A stretch of DNA of 64,000 nucleotides from Vitis vinifera (GCF_030704535.1 NC_081819.1:17518001-17582000); one strand, 5' to 3'. Counted from the stretch's first letter, positions 48,645 through 60,937 are shown. Made by a program: numbers and translations. Notes: generated by a model from the letters alone, not told the origin.

Positions 48645-50402
48645 TTGCAGGGTCAAGCTAGTACTTGGATAACATTGGCAACCTGTGCTGACTTGCCTAT
48701 TAATGTCTACAACAATAAAGATTCAATGCAAAGTGCTGCAATATCAACTCCACGCTAGTAGTCAAATACCCATTAGTATTATTATTCAAGTTATAGAAAC
48801 TGGCTGGTTGTATTTAAGCATCTTGTAAGACCACTGTAAATTTGTAAAGTAATGTTTCTAGCCCAGCATGTTTTCTCAGATGTATAGCAATTCATTTGAC
48901 TGCCTTTTGTCAATTTACCATTTGGGTTTATTTCATGGCATTTATGCGCAGTGCACTTTTGAATACTGTAGATTGTTCCCTCTCAATTCCTTTGGTCCGC
49001 TGTATTTGCTTGTTTTGAAGCTTCAAAAATGGAACTCTTGAATTTCACACACAGAATGCACGATGTGATAGTCTGCCTGACTGACTAGAATTTGGAAGAC
49101 CCTCTTTGTGGCCATGTACTAATTTAGTAACTCAAATTTACTCTTTTATTTTGGTTTCCTAGGTATCTTACGTTGCGGATTCAGAAATCCTAGTACCAGA
49201 TGAATGAAGCAAGATATTTGTATTCATTTGCATGAATTTAGATTTTATGGATTGAATGATTGAAGTGTGGGGAACTGCAATGAAACGGGCAGAGTGGTTC
49301 ATCACAAGATATACAGAAACATTTCAAGCTGGATCCTTCTCAGGGCCTTGGTGGAGTAAACCCTCAAATCATGTTGGGCATAATGGCTGACAACATTCTT
49401 TATAAAGATAACTGTTATGAAGCATTATTAAGATGAAAGATGGATAGAGAAAGCAGTAGCAGCAGCAGGCATTACTCAAAAGTGAAGTTGAACATACAAT
49501 AATGAGTCAATGACTTATAATGGAACCAATGAATTTACATGAATCATATGGTTGCATGGAAAGACTCTCCTTTCCATCCTAGGTTCACGGATTTACAGAC
49601 TAGCTTTTTCTTTTTCTCGATGATGTCAATTCCAAACTTTTTCTGAGAGGCATGGATCTTGACTTTGACGTAATATAGATGACACCCATCATTTCAACAT
49701 CAAAATATAGATGGCACCCACCATTCCAACATCAAAGGAATAGCGTAGCTTCACATTGACTAATGCCATGCCAATACTGCTCTAATCAAGGGTTTCTCTA
49801 TTCACCATACATTGCTCTGTATTTGAAACCTCTAGTAGCTGAATATCAAGAGTAGCAACTAAAAACTGCCTGTATAACAAACATACTGGATTATCTAGTG
49901 TAGATTCCATTGGATGTGCTTCCAAAAATCATCAATCATGAATTTGATGCTATTTCTTGGGCAGCCTGTATATCTTGATCTTTAAGGAGGTTACAGTTTC
50001 CTGAAAGAGACATACACAATTACGCAAAAATGAGTCATGCTTAACCCAAGCATGAGAGAACACCCTCCCTGCAGAATCATAACACTTAGTGCCACTGGAA
50101 GATCTTCAATGATGCCAAGCATGCTAGAGAAAGATTGTGAGAGCAGCAAATATTGAAACACAACTGACAGAGGAAACTTCTTTGGCACAAATGCAACTCA
50201 ACCAGGTACACTGTACACTGATACTTTTCTGATACTGTACTATATTTAAGACCATACTACTGTAATCACAAGTATTTAGCCTCCTTCTAGGACATTATTG
50301 ACTTTGTATCATATTGCTCCTCATATTTGCAAACACTCTGGAACGTACTGACCACTTCTGAATAATCCTTGGGTACAATCACATGCATTTGAAAATGCGA
50401 TA
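48645..50402. other. Convergent intergenic region
   Basis: The SagB-type gene and the Ycf20-like gene end toward each other here. The first few hundred bases are probably the SagB-type 3' UTR and the last few the Ycf20-like 3' UTR. Nothing else is recognised. A short direct repeat occurs near 49675-49735 (ATAGATGRCACCCAYCATT and CAACATCAAA, twice). Confidence 0.5.
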
Positions 50403-52401
50403 TCACAAGAATATCGGAAAGTCATCTATTTCAAAATTGAAGGGGTTACATGACCCGATGATGTTATTCATTTCGTACTTAAATGAATCCAAGAAAAGAC
50501 CCAGACATAGCCCAGCCTTCCAATAATTAAACATAGTGATCAGCCTCCTAACCTTGTCAAATAAATGTATAGAAGCTCGATACATGAGGGCCCCAATCAA
50601 CTCCACCACAAACACAGCCAATGCAGCAGACAGAATGTCCCAGTCCCCTGTTTGCCCAATGACAGTAGCAAAGGCAGTCGCACAATAAAAGCCAACCAAG
50701 AAAAACAGTATTTTCATCGGAAGATCTTTCCTTAACTCCAGAATTCTTGTGCTTAACTTGATTTGAATACCTTGGATGACCCTAACTAGTCGAGTCCTGC
50801 CATCAGTGCCATTTGTGGGAGTAGGATCCAAACTGTTGCCGTCTACACTGCTCCTAACAGACCAGACCATCCTCCTATACAATATTCAAAGGAAAATCAT
50901 ACTATCGTTCTGGGAGTGCAAGAATAAAGGAACTTTTTAATAAAAGTTCTATATTACCGAAATTATAGAAAGTGGCCGCTTTATTTACTTTTTTCAAATG
51001 CCAATGTCTGAGAAACCGTCTCCATATCCACATCTTTCAATTCATATCATGCAAACACTTGAAAACATAAAACAAATATAATGATAGCCTAATATGATGA
51101 TATCAGAAAGCCATTTTCTATAATATCATTTTCTAAAGAGGTGAATGCTTAGGGACAACTTGAAGGAAAATACCAATCTTTTGAAAATGGAAAATGGATC
51201 TGTGTTTGAAAATATTGGTGTTTTTGAAAATTTTGTCAGTTGGCTCTTTATCCATCATCATGAGGTTGTCCTTCTAATCCTCAAGCATGGGAATTTTCAC
51301 AGGTTTCCATTCTCTAAACATAAATAAAATATTGGGGTTTTCTTCCTATCATATGACTTTTACATAGCATCACAGGAACTTGTCATGTAAATGTCTATCA
51401 CGGATCATATTTGACTCGCACTCATAAATGAGAAGTCTCAAGTTTACCTAGCATAAAGTATTCTACATCCAATAAAATTACTGTTTCTTGATGAAGTTAA
51501 AAACCGTTTCTGGTGGGGGAACACACTATTAGGGTTGATTGAACAGTGAAAAGAAAAGATAAAAATATCCAGGAAGAGAATGCAAAGAAACAGAAACAAA
51601 ATAACATAATCACATCGGCAGGCAATGGCACTAGAGGGGCTTCTCTTTGTGAAGATTATAGATCAAAAATCAAATGCACCAGACACGCCTCTTATACTGG
51701 ACTAATATCAATTCTCAAACCCAATCCCATCACAGTTGGAACACCAACACTTACTCCTAAATCACTTACCACCCAACTAAACATACAGAAAACAGAAGGT
51801 CAGCATTTAACATTTGCATAAATATTTGCAATTCACCTCCATGGGCACACGCATTTATGTGTTGAGGGGGTTAATGTAGGAGTATGTTCGAGTGAATTAC
51901 CCAACTAAACACAAACCATAAAGCCCTTTTTTCTACAGAGAAAAGAAAAGAACATACAAGACATGCTAATTGGAAGTCTTATATCGCCTTTTGAGGCCCT
52001 AATTAAGGAAAATGATATCTAATTAAGGGCATCATGGCAAAGCCCTACACTTTTTCTTGGGCAAAATTAAGGGCACTTGTGCAGTTTTAGAGCGATTAGA
52101 AAAACCTTTGGACATAATAGCATGACTTCTAATTAATCACTCAGAAATAACAACTATTTTAAGATGCAAACACAAAGCTATGAAGAAAGTATCCAAGACA
52201 CTTCACTCTAAGTCCCCTAACAAACCATCTCAGAATAACATCTACTTACTTGGAAGTGTTGACCAGAGAGAGTTGGGCAACCCGAAAGAAACACAACCCA
52301 AAAGAAGTTTTGTGAAGGCAAGTCACAATTCCCACAACTGGGTATCTTGAGCTGACCCACTTGGGTGAAGCATGTGTTAAGTGGTAAGGAGATGCCACCA
52401 T
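50403..52401 (-). CDS. Ycf20-like protein (DUF565), chloroplastic
   Basis: Nuclear homologue of the algal and cyanobacterial Ycf20 protein. Arabidopsis members (for example NPQ7) affect non-photochemical quenching and sit in chloroplast membranes. Two exons join in phase across a 1.4-kb intron: 52401-52250 and 50874-50403, giving 207 aa. The first 60 or so residues are basic and hydroxyl-rich with few acids, fitting a transit peptide. The conserved domain begins near RLVRVIQGIQIKLSTRI (79-95), followed by a membrane segment at about 105-123, GQTGDWD, a second at about 130-150, and a C-terminal hydrophobic stretch with AGLCLGLFLDSFKYE. The first ATG in frame is 52401; codons upstream to 52440 are open but lack ATG. 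The gene is divergent from GIL1. Confidence 0.9.
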
Positions 52402-52751
52402 TCTTCTTGACAGACCAAGACCCAGAACCTGAAAATTCACTTTGGTATCAAAATCAAAGCATACACCCTAATACCATTACTAGCATCAATATTTGGCAAA
52501 TGCCCAATGAAAATTCAATCAGTTCAAACACATCACAACCCAACATCGCTCCTATTAAGAATGGTAATTCAATGGGTTAATCAAATCCGAATCTTGATGA
52601 ATATTTCGGAAACTAAATATTAATAGAACAATAATTATGATATTCTCACCATATAAACCTTTCTGTGTAGACTGTAGAATAGTGGGTCTTGGGGCTTTGA
52701 TTCTCCACCACCACCTCCTCCTGTTATGGCCCTTTACTTTCTTGTTTGGCT

Positions 52752-52778
52752 TTGAAAAGCCTGAAAAGCCTGAAAAGC
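52752..52778 (+). repeat. Three tandem copies of TGAAAAGCC
   Basis: A 9-bp unit is repeated three times with almost no change, in the shared promoter region. Confidence 0.9.
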
Positions 52779-52800
52779 GAGTATCATTCAACAGCGCATC

Positions 52801-52969
52801 AGAAACGCCGTCGTTTTATTTCCACGTGGTGCATTTTTTATTTTTCTACTGCTCGAAACGATGCGTTTTATTGGAACGCACCGTTTTATTTTATCCGTTT
52901 CGTGTTTAATTTCCTCGCCGTTTTCAAAACGACACCGTTTAACGCCCAACTTCAAAACGCACCGTTTTA
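52801..52969. promoter_or_regulatory. Five near-palindromes AAACG-spacer-CGTTT between divergent genes
   Basis: Five copies of an inverted AAACG/CGTTT pair with 2-4 bp spacers occur in 170 bp: 52801-52818, 52854-52870, 52873-52888, 52924-52940 and 52953-52969. Most end CGTTTTA. The third has AACG for the left half and the fourth ends CGTTTAA. A G-box (CCACGTGG, 52822-52829) lies among them. They sit between the Ycf20-like ATG and the probable GIL1 transcript start. A role as promoter elements is inferred. Confidence 0.65.
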
Positions 52970-52989
52970 ATGTCCGACTTTAGGGCTTT

Positions 52990-53088
52990 TGTGTACCCTT
53001 CAGACTGGAACGAAACTTGGGGGAGAGTTGATCGGATTCGATAGTCGCTGCGGTTGTTGACAAGTGTTATTCTCTACTTCTCCGGCAG
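52990..53088 (+). other. Probable 5' UTR exon of GIL1
   Basis: A good donor, CCGGCAG|GTAAAG, ends at 53088. The next convincing acceptor in register with the GIL1 ATG is ATCTGCAG at 57617, 57 bp before the start codon. This would give a 4.5-kb leader intron. The exon's left edge is a guess, and extra small UTR exons may exist. Confidence 0.45.
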
Positions 53089-54590
53089 GTAAAGGGAGGC
53101 TTTGTTTGGTTGTTGAGGAAGTGTGGAAAAGAAGAGAGTACAGGAAAAAAAACTTCAATTTTGAATATTTGATAGGGTTTTCCTATGTTCTTTTCCCAAG
53201 TTCTCTCTTCTCAACCAAACAGAGGATAAGCTGTCTTCTCTTTATATGTAAATATGATAGTTTCTTCTTCATGAGTCAATGCTGTTATGTTAGGGTTTTA
53301 GTAATTTTTTGTGATTCTTGTATCTTCGAATTAGGGTTTTTGGGAAGCGGATGGTTGAATTTTGCCTTAGTATTTCATTCTAATTGCTATATTTGTTTCT
53401 ATTAAGGTTTCTCCTATTCCTCATGAGTATCGTGATCGGACCTTCGGATTAGCATTTTCTGTGGAGCGTACAGGTGAATTTTGCATGAATTTGCTCTTCC
53501 GCTAGCTGTGTTTGTTTGGTTGCATGACATTTGTGTTTATTCTTTTGCTGGATAGACCTAAAGTTGAATATTTATCAATTATAAATTTTTTGTTGAATTA
53601 AATATTGGAAATGAATTTTTGATCATTAATCATTTCCATCATTGAATTTTCTTTCGTGTAGAATTTTCAACTCATAGTTACTAGCTGCACCAAAAAAATT
53701 GTTTTAATATTTTTTGTAATTCTAATTTTGTTTTATTTTATTTTATGTAGAGCATGCTTGGATAGGGCAAAATCGGGGCAAAGAAAAGTACTTGGGGTAA
53801 AAGTATTCCTTTCACTTGTTCTCAATACTGAATGCATTAAACAGTAGGGGAGGGATTTGAAATATGGTCCACTGTTTTTAGGTCAACAAAGCTTTTTAAG
53901 ATGAAAGCTTGTACTCTACTAGTTTATCCCCATCATTTTATGGCATCAGGGTTAAGATGTGTCAATAACAGTTTTTGTCACATTTTAATCCTTTCTAATG
54001 CCAAATGAGAGAAGGGAAAGAATCATTCCCTTCCCTTCCCTTTCCTTTACTTTCTGATATTCCTTGTGATCAGAGATATGATATTATTGTATATGCTGAC
54101 TTTTAGGTTAGTCTTTTAATACGTTCACAGTGGTGATATATATTCAATATTGTATTTGATTAAGTTTATTTAGCAATTGGGCTGAATTTTATCAAAGTGG
54201 ATGCACTTCTGGAGAACAATAATATCAATGACAGATTCAATTTCCTTTTTGTTTTTAGGTTGAAGGTTATTATGTTTGCTGGATGCAACAAGTCGGTGGT
54301 ATTCAATTTTTGTAGGTGGGTTGTTCATGTGCCCCTCCCTTTTGCATATGTTATGTGGGTTGTTATGATGAGTTTTGTATTGCATGGTTAAGTGCTGTTG
54401 ATGTTGGTAATGTAAAGCTCATTTCTTCGAGGAGTCTTGGAACAATTTACAGTTTTTTTAAAAAAAGAACTCTCTCCTTCAGTGTCTATTGCTTACATTT
54501 ACCTACAGAAGAGTACAAAGTCTCCAGGTCCAAGTTCCCTAGAGAGAGGAAGTGAGTAATGAAGTGGTGCCAAGGTAGACAGTCAGATGG

Positions 54591-54593
<3 letters not shown>

Positions 54594-54635
<42 letters not shown>
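54594..54635. repeat. (TA)n microsatellite
   Basis: About 20 uninterrupted TA units inside the inferred GIL1 leader intron. Confidence 0.95.
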
Positions 54636-54637
<2 letters not shown>

Positions 54638-55849
54638 TGCTACCTTCTGATTCTTGGTTCCTTGAATTTAAGATGATATTTTAATGATTCAAATGTGACT
54701 GATATGGATAGGCAACTAGGCTAGTGATCGAGTCCCATGCTCATCCCTGTATGTACCTTCACAAGGGTCTTGGTTGATCTTGTGTATCCGCTGTGTATGC
54801 TTTTTCTTCACATACCTCCTTTTCACTAGTGCAGCAATTGAGTACCGTGTCTTGTTATCTGGTGCAAATACAAGAACTTTGGAAGCCTTAGTAGCGTTCT
54901 TTCCCTGGAGATTTACAAGGATTAATTGCATGCCCTCTTGTAATTTTAGTATCAGCTTGAGATTCTTCATAAGTGCGTAATTTCTTTTGCATCATAGGTC
55001 TGTTATATGCCTTTCCTCATATAAATACACAATATTCAAGGCACTCTTATTGAGGCTCTTATTCCACATGCAAAATATACTACCATTTACAATGCATTGC
55101 TGCTTTTTAGGCTTTTCACATCTGTCTTCATTATGAAGCACTCACCCTACTCTAAGCCATAATGGAATCATTTGGGCATGTTCGAGGCTGATGATATATG
55201 ATTCAAAATATATTTCATTTTTTTAATGTATGCATATCATTATCTTGAGCTTGTTGCTATGCTTGCCATGCGTATGCTGCTTTTTCTCATCAGCCAGCCC
55301 TATATGCATCTTTTATGTTTTGATTTTATTCATGTTTGGCTCTTATCTATATAGATGATTAGTGTCCCAAATTATCAGCATCCTTCCAAAACCAAGCTGA
55401 ATAAATTGAAACATGGGAAAATGACTCCTGATATTTTGCACTCTGGTCTTCCACTGCAGTTCAGATACCGATAAGCATCATCTAACATGCTTTTCTAGTT
55501 TCTATGTTGTCTTTTCTACTCTCCCTTGTCTTGATTTTATCCCAAAGTATTGTTTTCCATCCCTCATCATCATTTATCTTTTAGTTACTAACAAGGCTGC
55601 TTCCATTATGAATGCATTAACTGTTAAGGGGTTCATCATCAACTAAATTGTTTAACCTGCATAGAGTGCCTCAACTTAGATGAGCTCCTTTTTACCTTGC
55701 TATCATATCAAGAAGTGAAGATTGTAGAGGGGAATTATGGCAATTTGGAACTTACTTTAGGAGCATGTTTCTCAGGTAGTGTGGGAAAATTTTTGAGATG
55801 AATGGCTGAAAGTTGTCTACAAGATTGGTTGAGCAGCTAATTGCATGGA

Positions 55850-57100
55850 TAATAGTGCAAATAAGAAGAAAGGGGGTTGGGGGGTCGAAGTGTCTTTCCC
55901 CTCTCAATAAGGCTCTCCTTTGCAAATGGAATTGGTGATTTGCAAATGAGAGAGGGGCATTGTGGAATCAAGTGATTAGAGGGAAGCATGGGGAAGAAAG
56001 TGCTCTCGGGAGGTGAAAGAGGTGTATGGTGTTGGGTTGTGGAAAGGGATAAGGAAGGACTAGGATCTTGTGAGTACTAGGATCTCTTTCTCAATGGGTA
56101 ATGGGCGGAGGGTGAGATTTTGGAAAGATGAGTGGTGTGGGGATTCTCCTCTGTGTGTGTCTTCCCATCCTTGTTTGCTTTAGCTTATTCTAAGGAGGCG
56201 TGGGTGATGGATATTTGGGACTCCTTGACTGAGAAGGGGAGGGGGAGATGGAATCCTTGCTTTTTTAAACCTTTTAATGATTATGAAGTGGAGGTTGTGA
56301 AAATCTTTTTGGTGCGGTTGCATGGGAAGAGAGTGTGTGGAGATGTGGAGGACACAGTGCTTTGGACTGAAACAAAGAGTGGCAAGTTTTGGTCAAATCT
56401 CTCTACAATGCCTTGGAGTTGGGCAACTCATCTTCCTTCCCCTCAAGAAGCATTTGGAACATTAGGTGCAGCCCAAGATTAGCTTCTTTGCTTGGAAGGC
56501 AACATGGGATAAAGCTTTAACCTTGAATTTAGTTCAAAAAAGTGGGTGTACCTTAGCAAATAGATGTTTTATGTGCCATGAGAATGAAGAGACTAGAGAC
56601 CGCCTTCTTGTTCATTGTGCTAAAACAAGGGTCTTGTGGGAGTTGTTCTTTTCTTTGGTCAAGGTGTCCTGGGTGCTTCGTTCATCGGTCAGAGAGACTC
56701 TTCTTAGTTGACAATGGTTCGTTTGTGGGCAAGAAGCGCAAGAAGCGCAAGAAGGTCTGGAGAACAGTTCCTTTACGCATCTTTTGGACGGTATAGAAGG
56801 CGAGGAATAGAATGGCCTTCGATGATGACTTGCTTTTGATCCAGAGCCTAAAATATTCTTTTGTTTACTCCCTTTGATCAGAGACAAAGTTGTTTATAGA
56901 TGATCATCTTCTAACTTTAGTTAGTTTTGTTGATTGGTCGGGCTCTTGTTGAGGTTGTTTTAGTCCTGTTTGTTTGGATGTTTTCTTTTCAACATTTGGC
57001 CATTTTGGTGGTGGGTGTATAGGTTTTGTATACCTTGAGTTGCTCTTTTGGTGCCTCTCTTTTAATAGATCTTATACTTTATCTATCAAATAAAAAAAAA
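55850..57100 (+). mobile_element. 5'-truncated L1-type LINE
   Basis: The 3' part of a plant L1 ORF2 is recognisable in mixed frames: NKALLCKWNW, a stretch with WTETKSGKF (around 56370), then QPKISFFAWKATWDKALTLN and the zinc-binding reverse-transcriptase C-terminal motif CxxCxxxxExxxHxxxHC-like (CFMCHENEETRDRLLVHC) near 56560-56630. It ends in an A run at 57092-57100 after a TCAAATA signal. The endonuclease and reverse-transcriptase core are missing. Several frameshifts and stops are present, and an 11-bp duplication (GAAGCGCAA) appears near 56735. It lies in sense orientation inside the inferred GIL1 leader intron. Confidence 0.88.
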
Positions 57101-57170
57101 GGGACTCCATGAAATAATCAACTTGCATTTTTCAGCTATGTTGATGCTAGAGCTTTCTTTCATATAATAA

Positions 57171-57479
57171 AGGGTTAATTTCATTGAGACCCCGTGAGGT
57201 TTAATGTAAATACACTAAGCCACCATTGGTTTCAAATTTCGTCGATTGTACCCCTATAGATGTATTTCCTGTATAAATTTTATTTTTTAGAGAATAAAAT
57301 TTAGTTTTTTAGAGAATTTTTAAACACTCTTATCTAAAATATTTTTATCTAAAATCCTTTAAAAAACAAATCTTATAAATGGAATAAATTTATAGAGGTG
57401 CTAACCGACAAAATTTGAAACCAATGGTGGTTGGGTGTATATACACCAAACTTCAGGGGGTCTTAATGAAACTAACCCT
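57171..57479. mobile_element. 309-bp MITE with about 90-bp terminal inverted repeats
   Basis: The left end reads AGGGTTAATTTCATTGAGAC and the right end, reverse-complemented, reads AGGGTTAGTTTCATTAAGAC. The match continues for about 90 bp, including the shared CCACCATTGGTTTCAAATTT. ATAA flanks both sides (57167-57170 and 57480-57483). No coding capacity. It lies 140 bp before the acceptor of the GIL1 coding exon. Family is unclear; long inverted repeats also occur in Mutator-like MITEs, but the 9-bp duplication expected for those is absent. Confidence 0.85.
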
Positions 57480-57673
57480 ATAACAAATGAATATTTCTGT
57501 TGGCATGTACTTATTTATGACATACATTACTTTCGCTGTTACATCAATTCTTTTATGTCTGTTTTACGACTCTTTTGACAAATGGATGCCTTTTACATTT
57601 TTTCTGGAAATCTGCAGGTTATGCTGTACTGGTGTTTTCTCTGAAGGAAACCCATTGAACTACTACCCCTTCA

Positions 57674-58954
57674 TTGGAAGTAGCTATGCTACCCACTGGA
57701 GTGAAAGAAACTCAACTCCGTGAGAGCAACAGCCAGAAGGTTCACCCCCAACCCATGGAAGAGGCCACTAATCAGACTCCAGAAGCAATGGAAGCCCTGA
57801 TATCCAAGATTTTTATGAACATCTCCTCCCTAAAGTCAGCTTATATTCAGCTCCAAGCTGCTCATACTCCTTATGAACCTGATAAAATCCAAGCTGCTGA
57901 TAAACTTGTGATTTCAGAACTGAAGAACCTTTCTGAACTCAAGCATTTTTACAGGGAGAAAAACCCCAAACCTATATGTGTTTCCCCTCAAGACTCTCGC
58001 TTAGCTGCAGAGATCCAAGAACAACAGAACCTGTTGAAAACCTATGAGGTCATGGTGAAGAAATTCCAATCTGAAATTCAGAATAAAGATTCTGAAATTC
58101 TTCAGTTGCAGCAGCAGATCCAGGAAGCTAACCAGAAGCGAGTGAAATTGGAGAAGAATCTGAAGCTGAGGGGATTGTCAACCAAAGAATCAGAAGGCTC
58201 TGTGGAAGAAAATGGATTCTTCCCAGTGGATTTAACCCCTGATCTGTTCATTTCGGTTGTAGAAGCTGCTTTTAAAGCAATTCATGATTTTTCTAAGCCA
58301 TTGATCAACATGATGAAAGCAGCTGGATGGGACCTTGATGCTGCTGCAAATTCCATTGAACCTAATGTTGTTTATGCAAAGAGAGCTCACAAGAAATATG
58401 CATTTGAATCCCATATATGCCAGAGAATGTTCAGTGGTTTTCAGCATGAAAGCTTCTCCATCAAATCAGACAATCTTACTGTCACTAAAGAGAGTTTCTT
58501 CCACCAATTTCTTGCCTTGAGGGAAATGGATCCACTAGACACTCTGGGCCAAAACCCAGATTCCATTTTTGGGAAATTTTGCAGAAGCAAGTACCTTGTA
58601 GTCGTTCACCCGAAGATGGACGCTTCATTCTTTGGGAACTTAGATCAGCGGAACTATGTAATGGGAGGTGGGCATCCAAGGACACCCTTCTACCAGGCTT
58701 TTCTGAAACTAGCCAAGTCTATCTGGCTTTTGCACCGGTTGGCTTATAGTTTCGATCCTAATGTTAAGGTCTTTCAGGTGAAGAGGGGGAGTGAATTCTC
58801 AGAGGTCTATATGGAAAGCGTAGTGAAAAATTTGGTTATGGATGAAAGTGATGAAAAGCCTAAGGTGGGGCTAATGGTTATGCCTGGCTTTTGGATTGGT
58901 GGCAGTGTGATTCAGTGTCGAGTCTACCTCTCTGGCATGAGGGTTGCGGAGTGA
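57674..58954 (+). CDS. GIL1: GIL1-like protein (DUF641/IRKI family)
   Basis: Homologue of Arabidopsis GRAVITROPIC IN THE LIGHT 1, which acts downstream of phytochrome to randomise hypocotyl growth in red and far-red light. Single coding exon, 426 aa. The N-terminal DUF641 region (about residues 36-165) starts EAMEALISKIFMNISSLKSAYIQLQ and passes into a coiled coil (about 105-165, heptad-rich with LLKTYEVMVKKFQSEIQNKDSEILQLQ-type sequence). The conserved C-terminal GIL1/IRKI region begins at DLTPDLFISVVEAAFKAIHDFSK and ends PGFWIGGSVIQCRVYL. An in-frame ATG 12 bp downstream (57686) is an alternative start. The CDS lies just after a TCTGCAG acceptor, so the leader is probably spliced from 53.1 kb. 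Confidence 0.93.
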   Translation: MEVAMLPTGVKETQLRESNSQKVHPQPMEEATNQTPEAMEALISKIFMNISSLKSAYIQLQAAHTPYEPDKIQAADKLVISELKNLSELKHFYREKNPKPICVSPQDSRLAAEIQEQQNLLKTYEVMVKKFQSEIQNKDSEILQLQQQIQEANQKRVKLEKNLKLRGLSTKESEGSVEENGFFPVDLTPDLFISVVEAAFKAIHDFSKPLINMMKAAGWDLDAAANSIEPNVVYAKRAHKKYAFESHICQRMFSGFQHESFSIKSDNLTVTKESFFHQFLALREMDPLDTLGQNPDSIFGKFCRSKYLVVVHPKMDASFFGNLDQRNYVMGGGHPRTPFYQAFLKLAKSIWLLHRLAYSFDPNVKVFQVKRGSEFSEVYMESVVKNLVMDESDEKPKVGLMVMPGFWIGGSVIQCRVYLSGMRVAE

Positions 58955-60937
58955 CTTATCTGCTTGTAGCCATTCGTCGTTAATACGTATATTTGGTGTG
59001 TTTAATATGTTTGTTGCCTTCCCTATATAATATATCTGCTGTATTTCATGTATTTGTACTGGTCATTTGAGAAAAAACGACATCTCTCTTTTCTCTCTAC
59101 GCGTTAATGTGATTGTATGTGAATTCATATTCTATTATCTGGCATATATTTCTTAATATGGCAAAGCCATATTCAGATTAGTACTGTAACTACTGTTTAT
59201 GGTTTAGTACTACTTGGATGTGTTTAGAGTAAATTATTTGGTTCCAAATATGCAAAAAAAAAAAAAAATTGTTGTTAACACGGGTCAATCCCAAATATGG
59301 ACTAATCCAAATTGAAACTGCTAAATTTTCAGTGGGAAGCTCAACTTGATCTGGATTATTTATCTTTTTACAATTCAAAATTTGATGACTCTTGTGACAA
59401 CTTGCTATGTTAAAAAGAAAAATAGAAAAGAAACAGATTCTTTTGAAAGTTTTCGAATGATCTCAGAGCGGGCGAGGTTGTCTGGTGGTTCCTCTGGAAA
59501 TTTTGAAGGGGTGTGGTGGCGTCCAAGAATTTCAGCTTGTATATACAGGTAACATCTGGAACTCTTCTTTGCTAGTTGGGATTGATTGAAAAACTACTAC
59601 ACTTACAAGCATTCATTTTGTACCTTTCCTGTTGGTTAATGTATTGCTTGCAGTCTGTCACTATGTCTCAGATTGTTTTGCTGACAGCATACATAAATAA
59701 GTCATATTCAGTTTGTGCTTTCCCTTTGTTATGTTGTATCCTCAATATAAAAAGTGTGACCAGATCCTAATAATTCGGATTAGTCTGGTGGTCATAGGTT
59801 ACACGTCATGCCTTGGAATCAACCTTGTCGGTTCAACTAGAATATCAAATGACTGAAAAGGAAGAGATTTATATGACTTAGATACATCTACATACATATA
59901 CATGCATAGAAAATACTCCTCTTCTGATTGAAGTGAAACTCTTTTTCATGGTTATTTCTCAGATTTAGATGACAAAATACTCGTCTAATCTAGTTCTTTT
60001 TTCTACATTGCATTGTCATTTTCTCAATTGTTCATATCCATAATTCCTACTTTCTACTTCTGTATGGTATACTTGTGAGTATCTGAAGCTTCTATCTAAA
60101 TGACTTCATTTCATTGTATCTGACAGAGAAATTGAACTTGCAGGGTGACAATTTAAAATGAAGTCAACACCTTGATCACCAAATGAGTTCATTCTTTGAA
60201 ACTTCCGCCAAATGATGGAATCCAATTTTCAATAGACATCCAACATTCCTAAGGAAAATGGAAATGATATCTTATGCCAGGTCATTTTCGACAACTTGCA
60301 TGATTCCATGTTGCATTATATTAAGTTTGAGATCTTAATGCAAATCTGGATCACTATGGGTCGGTTTACGATTACTTTGCTGGAATTCAGGGGTTGGATA
60401 AAATTATTTTTTCTGAGATTGACCCAATGAAAAGGGTGGATTTTGATTCAGTTTGTGGATTTGTTTTTGCTGGAACACCACTCAAAGGCTCTTGCCAACA
60501 TGATAGATGAGGTGGATTTACTTGATATAAAAGTCCCCACACATGCTTCTAGAATTTCTTTACCTTAATCTGAGGATTATGTTGGCAAAGCAATCTCTAT
60601 CTGTATTATTTGCTGGAGACAGGCAACCAAGGTGATCAGAAACTGATAATTTAGTGCTTCTTCTCATTTTGTCCGTGGCTTGATGGGAAAAATTCTATTT
60701 ATCAAAGGGTCTGAATTGTCTTGATCAAGTCAAATTGTCGGACCCAAATTGTCGATATCAGATTACACGTGCATAATTTAGATAATATAATAGAGATCAT
60801 GCTTGTTTGATGCTGTTTTGGATTTAATTAATGTTCATCATGTGAGTTCCTTTGTTTGACTTTCTTCTAGGCTGCTGCATTCATCATATGTGTGATTGAA
60901 GGCACGTAAGGCTCATCTTTGATGAAGCTGGCCTCTC
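58955..60937. other. Intergenic between GIL1 and the pectin methylesterase inhibitor gene
   Basis: The first 100-200 bp are the likely GIL1 3' UTR, with AATATA-rich polyadenylation context near 59025. The rest is ordinary AT-rich sequence with no recognisable gene, TIR or LTR. A plus-strand segment at 60360-60530 is locally open but unrecognised. Confidence 0.5.

Larger units (their letters stand above)
52402..52989. other. Divergent promoter region of the Ycf20-like and GIL1 genes
   Basis: This stretch must serve both genes. It contains a 9-bp triplicate at 52752-52778, a palindromic G-box CCACGTGG at 52822-52829 and the five near-palindromes listed separately. A further 5' UTR exon of the Ycf20-like gene could lie here but was not resolved. 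Confidence 0.6.

Noticed and set aside
52637-53405. Several plus-strand frames in the GIL1 promoter and leader
   Set aside because: Phe-rich translations of T-rich DNA; the region is better explained as promoter and 5' UTR.
54716-54970. 84-residue minus-strand frame with a basic stretch (YSIAALVKRRYVKKKH)
   Set aside because: It looks protein-like and might be an old pseudogene exon, but I could not match it to a family and it lies in the inferred GIL1 leader intron.
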